Source of the DNA: Dactylosporangium fulvum
GTDB lineage: Bacteria > Actinomycetota > Actinomycetes > Mycobacteriales > Micromonosporaceae
Reading direction: 5' to 3'
DNA length: 64,000 bases
NCBI RefSeq assembly: GCF_025137375.1
Contig: NZ_CP073720.1
Location: 6,472,501-6,536,500 of the forward strand
Shown: positions 52,571 through 61,478 of the stretch, in pieces
Position numbering within the stretch: position 1 is the first letter of the stretch
Layout: every line of letters begins with the position of its first letter
Notes under the pieces: model-generated
Seen by the model: the letters and a program-made list of their open reading frames with translations, nothing else
What the model was told of the DNA's origin: nothing
Databases searched by the model: none
Program-made: the position numbers and the translations under genes

Positions 52571-53658
52571 GCCTGGACCTCGACCTTCTCCGCGGCGGCC
52601 TTGAGGGACTCGTGCGTCGGGGCGTCCGGCACGTGGGCCGGGCGGCCGATCGCGAACTCCTTGCGCAGCACCGGAACGACCTCCTCGCCGAGGATGTCGA
52701 GCTGCTCCAGCACCGTCTTGAGCGGCAGGCCGGCGTGGTCGACGAGGAACAGCTGCCGCTGGTAGTCGCCGACGTACGACCGGAAGGTGAGCGTCCGGTC
52801 GATGACCTCCTGCGGGCTGCCGACCGTCAGCGGGGTCTGCGCCGTGAAGTCCTCCAGGGACGGGCCGTGGCCGTAGACGGGGGCGTTGTCGAAGTACGGC
52901 CGGAACTCGCGCTTGGCGTCCTGCGAGTTCTTGCGCATGAAGACCTGCCCGCCGAGGCCGACGACGGCCTGGTCCGCCGAGCCGTGGCCGTAGTGCTCGA
53001 ACCGGCGCCGGTAGAGGTCGACCATGCGCTGGGTGTGCTCCTTCGGCCAGAAGATGTGGTTGGCGAAGAAGCCGTCACCGTAGTAGGCGGCCTGCTCCGC
53101 GATCTCCGGGCTGCGGATCGAGCCGTGCCACACGAACGGCGGGATGCCGTCGAGCGGCCGCGGCGTGGCGGTGAAGCCCTGCAGCGGGGTGCGGAACTTG
53201 CCCTCCCAGTCGACGACGTCCTCGCGCCACAGCCGGCGCAGCAGGGCGTAGTTCTCCACGGCGAGCGCGATGCCGTTACGGATGTCCTGGCCGAACCAGG
53301 GGTACACCGGCCCGGTGTTGCCGCGGCCCATCATGAGGTCCACGCGGCCGTCGGCGAGGTGCTGCAGCATCGCGTAGTCCTCGGCGATCTTCACCGGGTC
53401 GTTGGTGGTGATCAGCGTGGTCGCGGTGGAGAGCCGCAGCTTGGTGGTCTTCGCCGCGATCCAGCCCAGCATGGTGGTCGGCGAGGACGGCACGAACGGC
53501 GGGTTGTGGTGCTCACCCAGCGCGAAGACGTCGAGGCCGACCTCCTCCGCCTTCAGCGCGATGGTCATCATCGCCTTCACGCGCTCCGCGTCCGTCGGCA
53601 CACGCCCGGTGGTCGGGTCCTGCGTGACGTCACCGACGGTGAACACTCCGAACTGCAT
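52567..53658 (-). CDS. LLM-class flavin-dependent monooxygenase (CE1758-type)
   Basis: A 363-residue luciferase-like (beta/alpha)8 monooxygenase: MQFGVFTVGDVTQDP start, LGEHHNPPFVPSSPTTMLG near residue 60, GRVDLMMGRGNTGPVYPWFG and GIPPFVWHGSIRSPE. It uses reduced flavin supplied by the partner reductase. ATG 53658 follows GGAGCG. The substrate is unknown. Confidence 0.9.
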   Translation of the reverse strand: MQFGVFTVGDVTQDPTTGRVPTDAERVKAMMTIALKAEEVGLDVFALGEHHNPPFVPSSPTTMLGWIAAKTTKLRLSTATTLITTNDPVKIAEDYAMLQHLADGRVDLMMGRGNTGPVYPWFGQDIRNGIALAVENYALLRRLWREDVVDWEGKFRTPLQGFTATPRPLDGIPPFVWHGSIRSPEIAEQAAYYGDGFFANHIFWPKEHTQRMVDLYRRRFEHYGHGSADQAVVGLGGQVFMRKNSQDAKREFRPYFDNAPVYGHGPSLEDFTAQTPLTVGSPQEVIDRTLTFRSYVGDYQRQLFLVDHAGLPLKTVLEQLDILGEEVVPVLRKEFAIGRPAHVPDAPTHESLKAAAEKVEVQA

Positions 53659-53811
53659 CTCGCACGCTCCGCTACGTTGTCGGGGTCGGTTCCCCGGTCC
53701 TTGCACGCTGCAACATAGCTGTTGCGTCAAACATTCCGCTAGTGAACAGTCAACTTTAGTGACTTTTCAGATTGCGACAAATCGCCCATTCCGCTCCCGC
53801 GATGCACGCGA

Positions 53812-53949
53812 GGCGGCCCAACTACGCGCCGATCTTGGAGTTGTGGCGCCATGAACCTCCGAATTTGTCCGGGTTTGTCAAGGACCACAACTCCAAGATC
53901 GGCGCGGTTGTCGGGGTTGACGCGCGAGGGATCCGAATTGCGCGACAGG
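53812..53949. repeat. Nested-palindrome repeat element, copy C (left-truncated)
   Basis: 138 bp identical to copy A at 30263-30400 except for one base, including both inner 21-bp arms (53826-53846 and 53885-53905) and the right middle arm. The left middle arm is missing, so this copy lost its left end. It lies beside a truncated gene (54011-54119). Confidence 0.85.
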
Positions 53950-54010
53950 CTCCCCAGACAGCGGTCCCGGCCGACGCTGCACGCGGCCCGGGGCGACCGG
54001 GCCCGGCGGG

Positions 54011-54119
54011 TCAGGCGGTGGAATCCGCCGGTGGGCGGGACAGCACCCAGACCGGGAGGTCGTCCACCATCATGTGCCCGGCCACCTCAAAACCCACCGA
54101 GCGGCACACCTCCAGCGGG
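54011..54119 (-). pseudogene. C-terminal fragment of a lost gene (GNAT-like)
   Basis: The frame read leftwards from 54119 gives a short coding-like peptide (DPLEVCRSVGFEVAGHMMVD followed by DLPVWVLSRP) that ends in a normal stop at 54011 but has no start codon. The SVGFEV…PVWVL pattern resembles the end of a GNAT acetyltransferase. It is next to repeat copy C and just after the anti-sigma gene. Confidence 0.5.
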
Positions 54120-55001
54120 TCACGGCCACGTCATGTCACGGATCAGCTGCTCGAACGCGGATCTTTCCAGCGGCCGGCCGCCGGCGGCGGGCCGCGCCGA
54201 CAGGCCGTAGACGACGTCGTGGGCCTCCCAGTAAAGCCAGAGGTCCCCGTTCGACCGGTAGACCTGGCCGGTACGTGACCCGAGCGGCACCGTGCCGACC
54301 GGATCGCCCAGGCGCTCCGGCGCCAGGGCCTTCGGCACCATGCGGAGCAGCAGGTCGGGGCCGCCGGACCGGGTGTAGGCCAGGGTGAACGAGGTGCCGT
54401 CGAGCCCTGAGTGCATGCCGGGGACCTCCGTCCAGCCGTGCCGCGTCACCTGCGGCAGGTCGGCGTCGCGGATGACCAGGCGCGGGCTGCCGGGCTCGCC
54501 GCCGTCCTCGATCCGCCGGTCGCCCAGCGGCTTGCGCAGCAGGCCACGGGCCTCCGCGGCCTTGGCCTGGCAGGGTGCGTCGACGCTGGTGCCGCCTTCC
54601 GTGGCGACCGTCAGGTACACGCGGTCGGCGCGGTCCTCCTCGTTCGTCAGTACGGTCAGGTCGCGGTACTCCAGGCACACTCCCTCCGGCACGTCGACCC
54701 ACAACACCACCGAGGTCCCGTTCTGGGCGACGCGCGCCACCTGCCATGTGAGCGGGGACAGCACCACGAACTGGTCGGTGGGGCTCGGCTCCACGATGAC
54801 CTCCTCGGGCGGCGCCGGACGGGCCGCGCCGAGCCCGACGGCCACTGCCACGACCGTCAGCGCGGCCGTCGCCGCGCTCCAGCCGGCCTGGCGGCGGCGC
54901 CGGATCCGCCGGCGGATGCTCTCCTTGGGTGCGGCGAGGAGTTCCTCCGGCACGTCCGGGATGCCCCGCTCGATGAGATCGATCAGCTGTTCTTCGCTCA
55001 T
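54120..55001 (-). CDS. Probable anti-sigma factor/membrane partner of the SigE-like sigma
   Basis: A 293-residue protein: a cytoplasmic N-terminus (LIDLIERGIPDVPEELL), a basic stretch, one membrane span (about 40-60, AATAALTVVAVAVGLGA) and an extracytoplasmic domain rich in beta-strands. The ATGA overlap with the sigma-factor gene and this topology fit an anti-sigma factor or stress sensor. No ZAS zinc motif is seen. No paralogue family is named. Confidence 0.75.
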   Translation of the reverse strand: MSEEQLIDLIERGIPDVPEELLAAPKESIRRRIRRRRQAGWSAATAALTVVAVAVGLGAARPAPPEEVIVEPSPTDQFVVLSPLTWQVARVAQNGTSVVLWVDVPEGVCLEYRDLTVLTNEEDRADRVYLTVATEGGTSVDAPCQAKAAEARGLLRKPLGDRRIEDGGEPGSPRLVIRDADLPQVTRHGWTEVPGMHSGLDGTSFTLAYTRSGGPDLLLRMVPKALAPERLGDPVGTVPLGSRTGQVYRSNGDLWLYWEAHDVVYGLSARPAAGGRPLERSAFEQLIRDMTWP

Positions 55002-55498
55002 CGCCCCAGGACCTCCGAGAACAGGTCGCGCAGGTGCGGGTCCCGGCGCAGCGCGGCCAGGGCCCGGGAGGTGTGTGACTTGACGGTGCCGGGCCGCATG
55101 CCGAGCGTGCGGGCGGTCGCGGCCTCGCTGAAGTCGCCGAGGTACCGCAGCATCAGCACGGCCCGTTGCTGCCTCGGCAGCCGGGCGAGGGCCGCGGACA
55201 TGACCTGCCGCAGCTCGACCTGGCCGTGCGGGTCGGCGGCCTGTGGCGGCTCCGGCAGCTGCTCGGTCGGCACCTCGCCCCGCCAGCGCCGCCGCCACCA
55301 GCTGAGGTACGTGGTGGCGAGCATCGCCCGCAGGTACCCGTCGGGTGACCCCTCGCGGATGCGTTCCCAGCGGCCGTAGGCACGGGCGAGCACGGTCTGG
55401 ACCAGGTCCTCGGCCTTGTGCCAGTCGCTGGTGAGCAGCCAGGCGGACCGCAGCAGCCGCGGCCACGCCACGCTCACGTACGACTCGAAATCCTCCAC
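54998..55498 (-). CDS. SigE-family ECF RNA polymerase sigma factor
   Basis: A 166-residue sigma factor with region 2 (SAWLLTSDWHKAEDLVQTVL, residues about 18-40) and region 4 (LPRQQRAVLMLRYLGDFSE then MRPGTVKSHTSRALA). GTG 55498 is preferred to the TTG at 55504 because AGGAGG stands 6 bases before it. It overlaps the anti-sigma-like membrane gene (ATGA). Confidence 0.9.
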   Translation of the reverse strand: MEDFESYVSVAWPRLLRSAWLLTSDWHKAEDLVQTVLARAYGRWERIREGSPDGYLRAMLATTYLSWWRRRWRGEVPTEQLPEPPQAADPHGQVELRQVMSAALARLPRQQRAVLMLRYLGDFSEAATARTLGMRPGTVKSHTSRALAALRRDPHLRDLFSEVLGR

Positions 55499-55633
55499 CG
55501 GCAACCTCCTGCCGGGTCAACAACGTCACCCGGCAGGAAGGTTGTCACCGTCATCTCGTCGGGCGGACCACATCGCTTTGATCGTCGAAGCGATTGTGGT
55601 TGGCCGACCCGCACCGGGGTAGGTCGGCGGGAC

Positions 55634-56725
55634 ATGAAGGTGCTCGGGATCAGCAAGCGGCCGGCCGGGCTCGCGGTCGCGGAGGACTCGGCGGTGCCCG
55701 CCGAGCACGGCGGGCCGGGGCCGGTGACCGGGGTCAGCGTCGTCGTGCCGACCCTCGGCCGACCGAGCCTGCGGGCCCTGCTGGCGGCGCTCCAGGACGC
55801 ACCGTCCACTGTGGAGATCCTGGTCGTCGACGACCGCCCGGACCGGGCCGTCGCACTTCCGGTGCCGCCGTCGGTGAAGGTCCTCACCGGCCGCGCGGCC
55901 GGCCCGGCCGCGGCGCGCAACATCGGCTGGCGGGCCGCGCGCCACGAGTGGGTGGCGTTCCTCGACGACGACGTCCTGCCCTCGGCGACCTGGTACGCCG
56001 ACCTGCTGGCCGACCTCGGCCCGGCGCCGCGCGGCGTCGGTGGTGTCCAGGGCCGGGTCCGGATGCCGGTGCCGCCCGGGCGCCCGGCCGACCGGGAACG
56101 GGCGACCGCGGGGCTCGCCGAGGGTGCGTGGCTGACGGCGGACATGGCCTATCGCCGGGCGGTCCTCGACGCGGTCGGCGGCTTCGACGAGCGGTTCCCG
56201 CGCGCGTTCCGGGAGGACTCCGACCTGGCCCTCCGGGTCCGGCTGGCCGGCTGGCGCCTCGAGCGCGGCCGCCGCACCGTCAACCACCCGGTGCGGCGCG
56301 AGAGCATATGGGTGAGCGTGCGCACGCAGCGCGGCAACACCGACGACGCGTTGCTGCGGCGGTTGTACGGCCCGAGCTGGCGCACGCTGCTCGAGGTGCC
56401 GCACGGCCGGCGGCGCCGGCACGCCCTCGTCGCGGCGGCGGGCGCGCTCACGGCCGCGGCGCTCGCCGGGCGCTACCTGACGGCCCGCCGCGCTCCCGTC
56501 GCGGCGCGGCGGCTCGGCCGTACGGCGGCGGTGGCGGGTGCCGCGTGGGCGCTCGGCACCGCGGAGTTCGCCGCGGCCAGGATCGCGGCCGGCCCGGGCT
56601 TCCCCGGCGAGATCGGCCGGACGGTGGTGACCAGCGTCGTGATCCCGCCGGTCGCGGTCGCGCACTGGCTGCGCGGCCACATCCGCTGGCGCGCGGCCGG
56701 CCCGTGGACCGGCGGTGCCGCGTGA
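55634..56725 (+). CDS. Glycosyltransferase family 2
   Basis: A 363-residue enzyme with the GT-A fold: SVVVPTLGRPSLRALLAAL, the metal-binding FLDDDV (Asp111-Asp113), AYRRAVLDAVGGFDERFPRA and the REDSDLALRVRLAGW motif. The C-terminal region (about 255-363) is hydrophobic and may anchor it to the membrane. It transfers a sugar from a nucleotide donor; the acceptor is unknown. Confidence 0.87.
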   Translation: MKVLGISKRPAGLAVAEDSAVPAEHGGPGPVTGVSVVVPTLGRPSLRALLAALQDAPSTVEILVVDDRPDRAVALPVPPSVKVLTGRAAGPAAARNIGWRAARHEWVAFLDDDVLPSATWYADLLADLGPAPRGVGGVQGRVRMPVPPGRPADRERATAGLAEGAWLTADMAYRRAVLDAVGGFDERFPRAFREDSDLALRVRLAGWRLERGRRTVNHPVRRESIWVSVRTQRGNTDDALLRRLYGPSWRTLLEVPHGRRRRHALVAAAGALTAAALAGRYLTARRAPVAARRLGRTAAVAGAAWALGTAEFAAARIAAGPGFPGEIGRTVVTSVVIPPVAVAHWLRGHIRWRAAGPWTGGAA

Positions 56726-56791
56726 CCGGGTCCGCGGCGCAGCGCAGGACGCGTGAACCCACGCCGGAGGCGCGCGGATCACCCGCCTGGA

Positions 56792-57163
56792 TCACACGGC
56801 GCCGCGGCTCGCCGTCACCTGGGCCAGGTAGGCGTCGATCGCGTCGCGGTTGCGGGCCAGGCAGGCGATCCGCGCGTCCATCCGGTCGCGCTCGCGGCGG
56901 AGCAACTCGACCAGCTCCTCGCTCGCGTCCGAGATGGTGATCGTGCACGGGGTGTCGAGGCACGGCAGCACGTCCTTGATCACCCGGGTGGGCAGGCCGA
57001 CGTCGAGCAGGCCGCGGATCTGCTGGACCCGGTCGACGAGGTGCTCGCCGTAGTCGCGGTACCCGTTCGGCAGCCGCCCGGGCGTGAGCAGTCCCTGCTC
57101 CTCGTAGTAGCGCAGCAGCCGGGTCGGCGTGCCGGTCCGGCGCGACAGCTCGCCGATGCGCAT
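56792..57163 (-). CDS. MerR-family regulator
   Basis: A 123-residue protein: MRIGELSRRTGTPTRLLRYY helix-turn-helix, GYRDYGEHLVDRVQQIR wing and a coiled coil. It contains two Cys (CLDTPC). ATG 57163 fits the domain start. It is divergent from the MFS exporter at 57215, with the palindrome at 57186-57209 between the starts. Confidence 0.88.
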   Translation of the reverse strand: MRIGELSRRTGTPTRLLRYYEEQGLLTPGRLPNGYRDYGEHLVDRVQQIRGLLDVGLPTRVIKDVLPCLDTPCTITISDASEELVELLRRERDRMDARIACLARNRDAIDAYLAQVTASRGAV

Positions 57164-57185
57164 GTGACCTGCCCCCAATCCCTTT

Positions 57186-57209
57186 GACCTTCACACTAAT
57201 GTGAAGGTC
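57186..57209. promoter_or_regulatory. MerR operator
   Basis: GACCTTCACA-ctaa-TGTGAAGGTC is a perfect 10-bp inverted repeat between the divergent MerR and MFS starts. MerR proteins bind such sites, usually in a spacer between the -35 and -10 elements, and twist DNA to activate. Confidence 0.8.
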
Positions 57210-57214
57210 GGACG

Positions 57215-58561
57215 ATGCGCGACATGAACCTCGTGGTGCTCGCGCTGGCGCAGTTCCTGCTCGCGCTCGACTACTCGATCGTCTACGTCGCCCTGCCGGG
57301 CATGGCGCGCGATCTGGGGCTCGACCTGGGCACGGCGCAGTGGGTCGTGAGCGCCTACGCGGTGCCGTTCGCGGGGTTCCTCCTCGTCGGCGGCCGGCTC
57401 GCGGACCGGGTCGGCGCGGGCCGGCTGTTCGTCGCGGCGACCGCGCTGTTCGGTGTCGCGAGTGTGGTCGGCGGCGCGGCGGGTGACGGCGCGACGCTGC
57501 TGGCCGCGCGCGGCGCGCAGGGTGTGGCCGCGGCGCTGCTGCAGCCGGCGGTCCTCGGGCTCATCGGCAGCACCTTCGCGGCGGGGCCGGCCCGCACCCG
57601 GGCGCTGTCGGTCTGGGGTGCGGTCGGCGCGTCGGGCCTGGCCGCGGGTGTGGTGCTCGGCGGCCTGCTCACCCGGGCGTCCTGGCGCTGGACGTTCTAC
57701 GTCAACGTGCCGGTGACGGTGTTCTGCGCCGTCGGCGGGCTGCTGTGGCTGGCGATGCGGCGGGGCACGGATCAGCGCGTACCGCTGCGGGCCGCGCTGC
57801 TGGCGACCGGCGCGGCGCTGGCCGTGGTGCTGGGCCTGACCTTCGCCGGCACCGAGGGCTGGCGGTCGCCGCTGACCCTGGCCACCGTCGCCGCGGGCGG
57901 CGCGCTGACCGCAGGGTTCCTGGCCGGCGAGCGCCGCGGCACTTCGACGCTGGTCGACGTCTCGCTGCGCCGGATCGGCTCGCTGCGGACCGGCACCGCG
58001 GCCACCGCGCTCTACATGGCGAGCGTCGGCTCGGAGTTCTACGTGGTGACCCTGCTGCTGCAGACCCTGCGCGGCTACGAGCCGCTGCGGGCGGGCCTCG
58101 CGTTCCTGCCGCTGGCCGCGATGGTCACCGTCGGCAGTTCGGCGACGGCCCGTGCCGTGCGGCGGTTCGGCACGCCGCCGACCCTGGCCGGGGCGTTCGT
58201 CCTGGCCGCGGCGGGACTCGCCTGGCTCGCGCTGGGCGGCACGGGCGCCTACGCCACCGGGCTGCTGCCGGGCCTGCTCGTCACCGGATTCGCCCACGGC
58301 ATGATCTACACGTCGATGTTCATCCTCGGCGGCCGGGACGTGCCCGCGGCCCTGCAGTCGTCCGCCGGCGCGCTGCTGACCACGTCGCAGTACCTCGCGG
58401 GCGCCGTCACCGTCGCGGTGCTGACGCTCGTGCTGCACGGCGGGGACTTCGCCGTCGCGTTCTGGCTCACCGCCGCCGCGGCGGCCGCCGGGGCGCTCGT
58501 CGCGGCCCGGCCGGGTGCGGCGGACGCGACCGGCGCGGCCAGCCCGGCCGGCGCGCGGTGA
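57215..58561 (+). CDS. MFS multidrug exporter (DHA2-like)
   Basis: A 448-residue membrane transporter with about 13-14 spans. It has the GGRLADRVGAGRL loop motif A, the motif C-like GAVGASGLAAGVVLGGLLT, and FVNVP-type YVNVPVTVF. It is under a divergent MerR regulator with a perfect operator. Probable drug efflux; the substrate is unknown. Confidence 0.9.
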   Translation: MRDMNLVVLALAQFLLALDYSIVYVALPGMARDLGLDLGTAQWVVSAYAVPFAGFLLVGGRLADRVGAGRLFVAATALFGVASVVGGAAGDGATLLAARGAQGVAAALLQPAVLGLIGSTFAAGPARTRALSVWGAVGASGLAAGVVLGGLLTRASWRWTFYVNVPVTVFCAVGGLLWLAMRRGTDQRVPLRAALLATGAALAVVLGLTFAGTEGWRSPLTLATVAAGGALTAGFLAGERRGTSTLVDVSLRRIGSLRTGTAATALYMASVGSEFYVVTLLLQTLRGYEPLRAGLAFLPLAAMVTVGSSATARAVRRFGTPPTLAGAFVLAAAGLAWLALGGTGAYATGLLPGLLVTGFAHGMIYTSMFILGGRDVPAALQSSAGALLTTSQYLAGAVTVAVLTLVLHGGDFAVAFWLTAAAAAAGALVAARPGAADATGAASPAGAR

Positions 58562-58575
58562 CGAAGCCTCCAACC

Positions 58576-58654
58576 GCGTCGATCACGCACTTGCGGTGCC
58601 GAACAACCCGGGCGTTCCGGGGGTGTCACGGCACCACAAGTGCTTGATCAACGC
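58576..58654. terminator. Long hairpin between convergent MFS and gnd genes
   Basis: 58576-58600 (GCGTCGATCACGCACTTGCG and five more bases) pairs with 58630-58654 with three mismatches. A 29-nt loop separates them. Convergent genes end on both sides (58561 and 58658), so it can serve as a two-way terminator. It has the GATCA-core of the hairpin family of this window. Confidence 0.7.
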
Positions 58655-58657
58655 GGG

Positions 58658-60094
58658 TCAGGCCTGGTGCTCCTGCTTGTCGCCGGCCCACTCGACGTGG
58701 AAGGTGCCGTCGCGGTCGGTCCGGCGGTAGGTGTGTGCGCCGAAGTTGTCCCGCAGGCCCTGGATCAGCGAGGCGGGCAGGCGCTCGGCGCGCAGGCCGT
58801 CGAAGTACGACAGCGAGGACGAGAACGCCGGGACCGGAATGCCCGTCTCGGCGGCCGCGGCGACGACCCGGCGCCAGCTCGGCACGCCGTCGTTGACGCC
58901 GGCGGCGAAGTACGGCGCCACCATGAGGCTCTTGAGGTCCGGGTTCTCGTCGTAGGCCTCGCGGATGCGGTCGAGGAACCGGGCGCGGATGATGCAGCCG
59001 CCGCGCCAGATCGTGGCGAGGCTGCCCCGGTCGATGCTCCAGCCGAACTCCTCGCTGCCGGCCTGGATGTGGTCGAAGCCCTGCGCGTAAGCGACGATCT
59101 TCGACGCGTACAGCGCCCGGCGCACGTCCTCGACGAACTGGTCGCGGTCCTTGACCTCGATCTGCGCGCGGTCGGTGCCGAAGGCCTCGCGGGCGGCGGC
59201 GCGCTGGTCGGCGTGGCCGGACAGGGACCGGGCGAACGTCGCCTCGGCGATGCCGGTGATCGGCACGCCCAGGTCGAGGGCGCTCTGCACGGTCCAGCGG
59301 CCGGTGCCCTTCTGCTCGGCCTGGTCGAGCACGATGTCGACGAACGCCTTGCCGGTCACCGAGTCGGTGTGGCCGAGCACGTCGGCGGTGATCTCGATGA
59401 GGAACGACTCGAGGTCGCCGGTGTTCCAGGTGCGGAAGATGTCGGCGATCTCCGCCGGGGTAGCGCCCAGGCCGGCCCGCAGCAGGTCGTAGGCCTCGGC
59501 GATGAGCTGCATGTCGGCGTACTCGATGCCGTTGTGCACCATCTTCACGAAGTGCCCCGCGCCGTCCGGCCCGATGTGGGTGCAGCAGGGGGTGCCGTCG
59601 ACCTTGGCGGCGATCTTCTCGAACATGGGGCCGAGCGTCCGGTACGACTCCGGGGAGCCGCCGGGCATGATGCTCGGGCCGAGCAGCGCGCCCTCCTCGC
59701 CGCCGGAGACGCCGGTGCCGACGAAGTGCAGGCCGTGCTCGCGCAGCTTCTGCTCGCGGCGGCGGGTGTCGGCGAAGTGCGCGTTGCCGGCGTCGACGAT
59801 CATGTCGCCCTCTTCCAGCAGCGGCACCAGCTCGTCGATGACGGCGTCGGTGGGCGCGCCGGCCTTCACCATGATGATGACGGCCCGCGGGCGGGCGAGC
59901 GAGGCGACGAAGTCCGCCATCAACTCGCTCGGCACGAAGGTGCCCTCATGCCCGAACTCGTCCACGAGACGGCGGGTGCGCTCGTACGAGCGGTTGTGCA
60001 CGGCGACGGCGTAACCGTTGCGGGCCAGGTTCCGGGCCAGGTTCCGGCCCATCACCGCGAGGCCGGTCACGCCGATCTGTGCCAGGTCGGACAT
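58658..60094 (-). CDS. gnd: 6-phosphogluconate dehydrogenase, decarboxylating
   Basis: A 478-residue NADP-dependent enzyme making ribulose 5-phosphate and CO2. Markers are IGVTGLAVMGRNLA (Rossmann), IVDAGNAHFADT, FVGTGVSGGEEGALLGPSIM, HFVKMVHNGIEYADMQLIAE with the catalytic Lys, and the C-terminal FSSSLSYFDGLRAERLPA. The length is standard. It lies downstream of a TetR gene on the same strand but 173 bp away. Confidence 0.95.
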   Translation of the reverse strand: MSDLAQIGVTGLAVMGRNLARNLARNGYAVAVHNRSYERTRRLVDEFGHEGTFVPSELMADFVASLARPRAVIIMVKAGAPTDAVIDELVPLLEEGDMIVDAGNAHFADTRRREQKLREHGLHFVGTGVSGGEEGALLGPSIMPGGSPESYRTLGPMFEKIAAKVDGTPCCTHIGPDGAGHFVKMVHNGIEYADMQLIAEAYDLLRAGLGATPAEIADIFRTWNTGDLESFLIEITADVLGHTDSVTGKAFVDIVLDQAEQKGTGRWTVQSALDLGVPITGIAEATFARSLSGHADQRAAAREAFGTDRAQIEVKDRDQFVEDVRRALYASKIVAYAQGFDHIQAGSEEFGWSIDRGSLATIWRGGCIIRARFLDRIREAYDENPDLKSLMVAPYFAAGVNDGVPSWRRVVAAAAETGIPVPAFSSSLSYFDGLRAERLPASLIQGLRDNFGAHTYRRTDRDGTFHVEWAGDKQEHQA

Positions 60095-60267
60095 CTGCGA
60101 TGCACCTCATCCAGTCGTTACGATCCTCGCCCCCCGACCCAAAGATCACTACCCCGTGATCACGGTTCGAAGCGCGCGTCGGACCAGGCTACCCGCCGAC
60201 TGTCGCGCCGCGGCACGGCCGGGGAAACGATTCCAGCAACCAGGATCCGGGGCCGTCGTCCACCTCG

Positions 60268-60825
60268 CTACCTGGCTCGGACGCCGTCCAGGGCGATCGC
60301 GAGCACCCGCTCGCGTTGCGCCTCGTCGACGTAGCCGCCGCCGGTGATCCCGGCGACGAGCCGCAGCAGGTCGTCGAAGCTCAGGTCGACGCGGGCGAGC
60401 CCGGCCTCCTGCGCGCGGGTCAGCAGCGGCTCGCCCGCCGCGTACATCGCCGCGCGGCTGCTGCGCATCATCTCCGAGTCGCGGTTGAGCGCCTCGGCGA
60501 TGGCCCGTTTGGTGGCGACGTAGGCGACGAACCGGCGCAGCCAGACCGTCAGCGCCTCCCAGGGCGGCAGCTCGGCGACCTGCTCGGCGGCCCGGCAGAG
60601 GTCCTCGATCTCGCCCACGTGGACGCTGTCGAACAGGTCCTGGCGGGTGGGGAAGTTGCGGTACAGCGTGCCGATGCCCACCCCGGCCCGGCGCGCGATG
60701 TCCTCGAGGGAGGCGCCGGTGCCGTGCTCGGCGAAGGCGTCGCGGGCGGCGGCGAGCAGGGCGTCGAAGTTGCGCCGGGCGTCCGCACGCTGCGGGCGGC
60801 GCACGGCGGGTGTCGGCTCCGTCAC
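60268..60825 (-). CDS. TetR-family regulator
   Basis: A 185-residue protein: ASLEDIARRAGVGIGTLYRNF helix-turn-helix at residues about 37-57, in short form DIARRAGVGIGTLYRNF, and a helical ligand domain. ATG/GTG start at 60825. The operator at 60855-60872 is immediately upstream, so it is probably autoregulated; no dedicated target gene is adjacent. Confidence 0.88.
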   Translation of the reverse strand: MTEPTPAVRRPQRADARRNFDALLAAARDAFAEHGTGASLEDIARRAGVGIGTLYRNFPTRQDLFDSVHVGEIEDLCRAAEQVAELPPWEALTVWLRRFVAYVATKRAIAEALNRDSEMMRSSRAAMYAAGEPLLTRAQEAGLARVDLSFDDLLRLVAGITGGGYVDEAQRERVLAIALDGVRAR

Positions 60826-60854
60826 GGTGTCGGTTCCTCGAAGTCGGAGGCATT

Positions 60855-60872
60855 GTGGAGGCTTACCTCCAC
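60855..60872. promoter_or_regulatory. TetR operator
   Basis: GTGGAGGCTTACCTCCAC: perfect 7-bp arms around a 4-nt centre, 30 bp upstream of the TetR start. The sequence is typical of TetR autoregulatory sites. Confidence 0.75.
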
Positions 60873-60944
60873 TTTAGCAAAGGGGCAACGACGGCCGAGA
60901 CCTGGCCGCCGGACCGCTCCGACCGGCTTCGAGCCCGTGTGACC

Positions 60945-61382
60945 TCACGGCGCTCCGAAGCCGGTGATCGGCACGAAGTCGTGGACCGCCGTGCCGCGGT
61001 GCTGGTTGATCAGGCTGTGGCTGTTCAGCTCGATCAGCGCCGCGTCCGGCGGCACGACACCCGTGTAGTCGACGCGGCCGCGCGGGCTGACCAGGCAGAA
61101 CAGGATCTCGTGGCCGGCCATGACGTACCGGCCCTGGCCGAGGTCCCGCCGTTTCCGGCCGATCCAGCGCGCCACCTGCTCCGGCGTGCCGGTGCTCGAC
61201 ACACTGGTCACCCAGCAGTCCGGGTAGAACCGCAGATAGCTGAAGCTGTCCTGCTCGGGCCACTGCGCGACGTAGAGGCCGTCGCACCGGGGCGTGACCG
61301 GCGGCAGAGGGTCCACGTTCGCCGCCAATCGCGCATCGGTACCGCATGAGCCTCGGACGAGCGGAGTATAGGCGCCCTTCAC
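60945..61382 (-). CDS. Conserved-looking protein of unknown function
   Basis: A 145-residue soluble protein (VKGAYTPLVRGSCGTD…) with regular beta-strand/turn composition (CDGLYVAQWPEQDSFSYLRF, MAGHEILFCLVSPRGRVDYT). GTG 61382 follows GGGAGG by 6 bases and is preferred to ATG 61415. No family is recognised. It stands alone between TetR and GNAT. Confidence 0.6.
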   Translation of the reverse strand: MKGAYTPLVRGSCGTDARLAANVDPLPPVTPRCDGLYVAQWPEQDSFSYLRFYPDCWVTSVSSTGTPEQVARWIGRKRRDLGQGRYVMAGHEILFCLVSPRGRVDYTGVVPPDAALIELNSHSLINQHRGTAVHDFVPITGFGAP

Positions 61383-61478
61383 GGGCCACCTCCCTGGTAC
61401 CACCGCCAATCGCATCGACGCTGGTCATGGTGGGTGAGGCGCCCGGCGCCCGGGCGGGCGACACCATAGGCTGACGGG

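Noticed and set aside
57191..58573. 460-codon reverse frame over the MFS gene
   Set aside because: Antisense shadow, composition without hydrophobic pattern or motif; the forward gene is a clear MFS.
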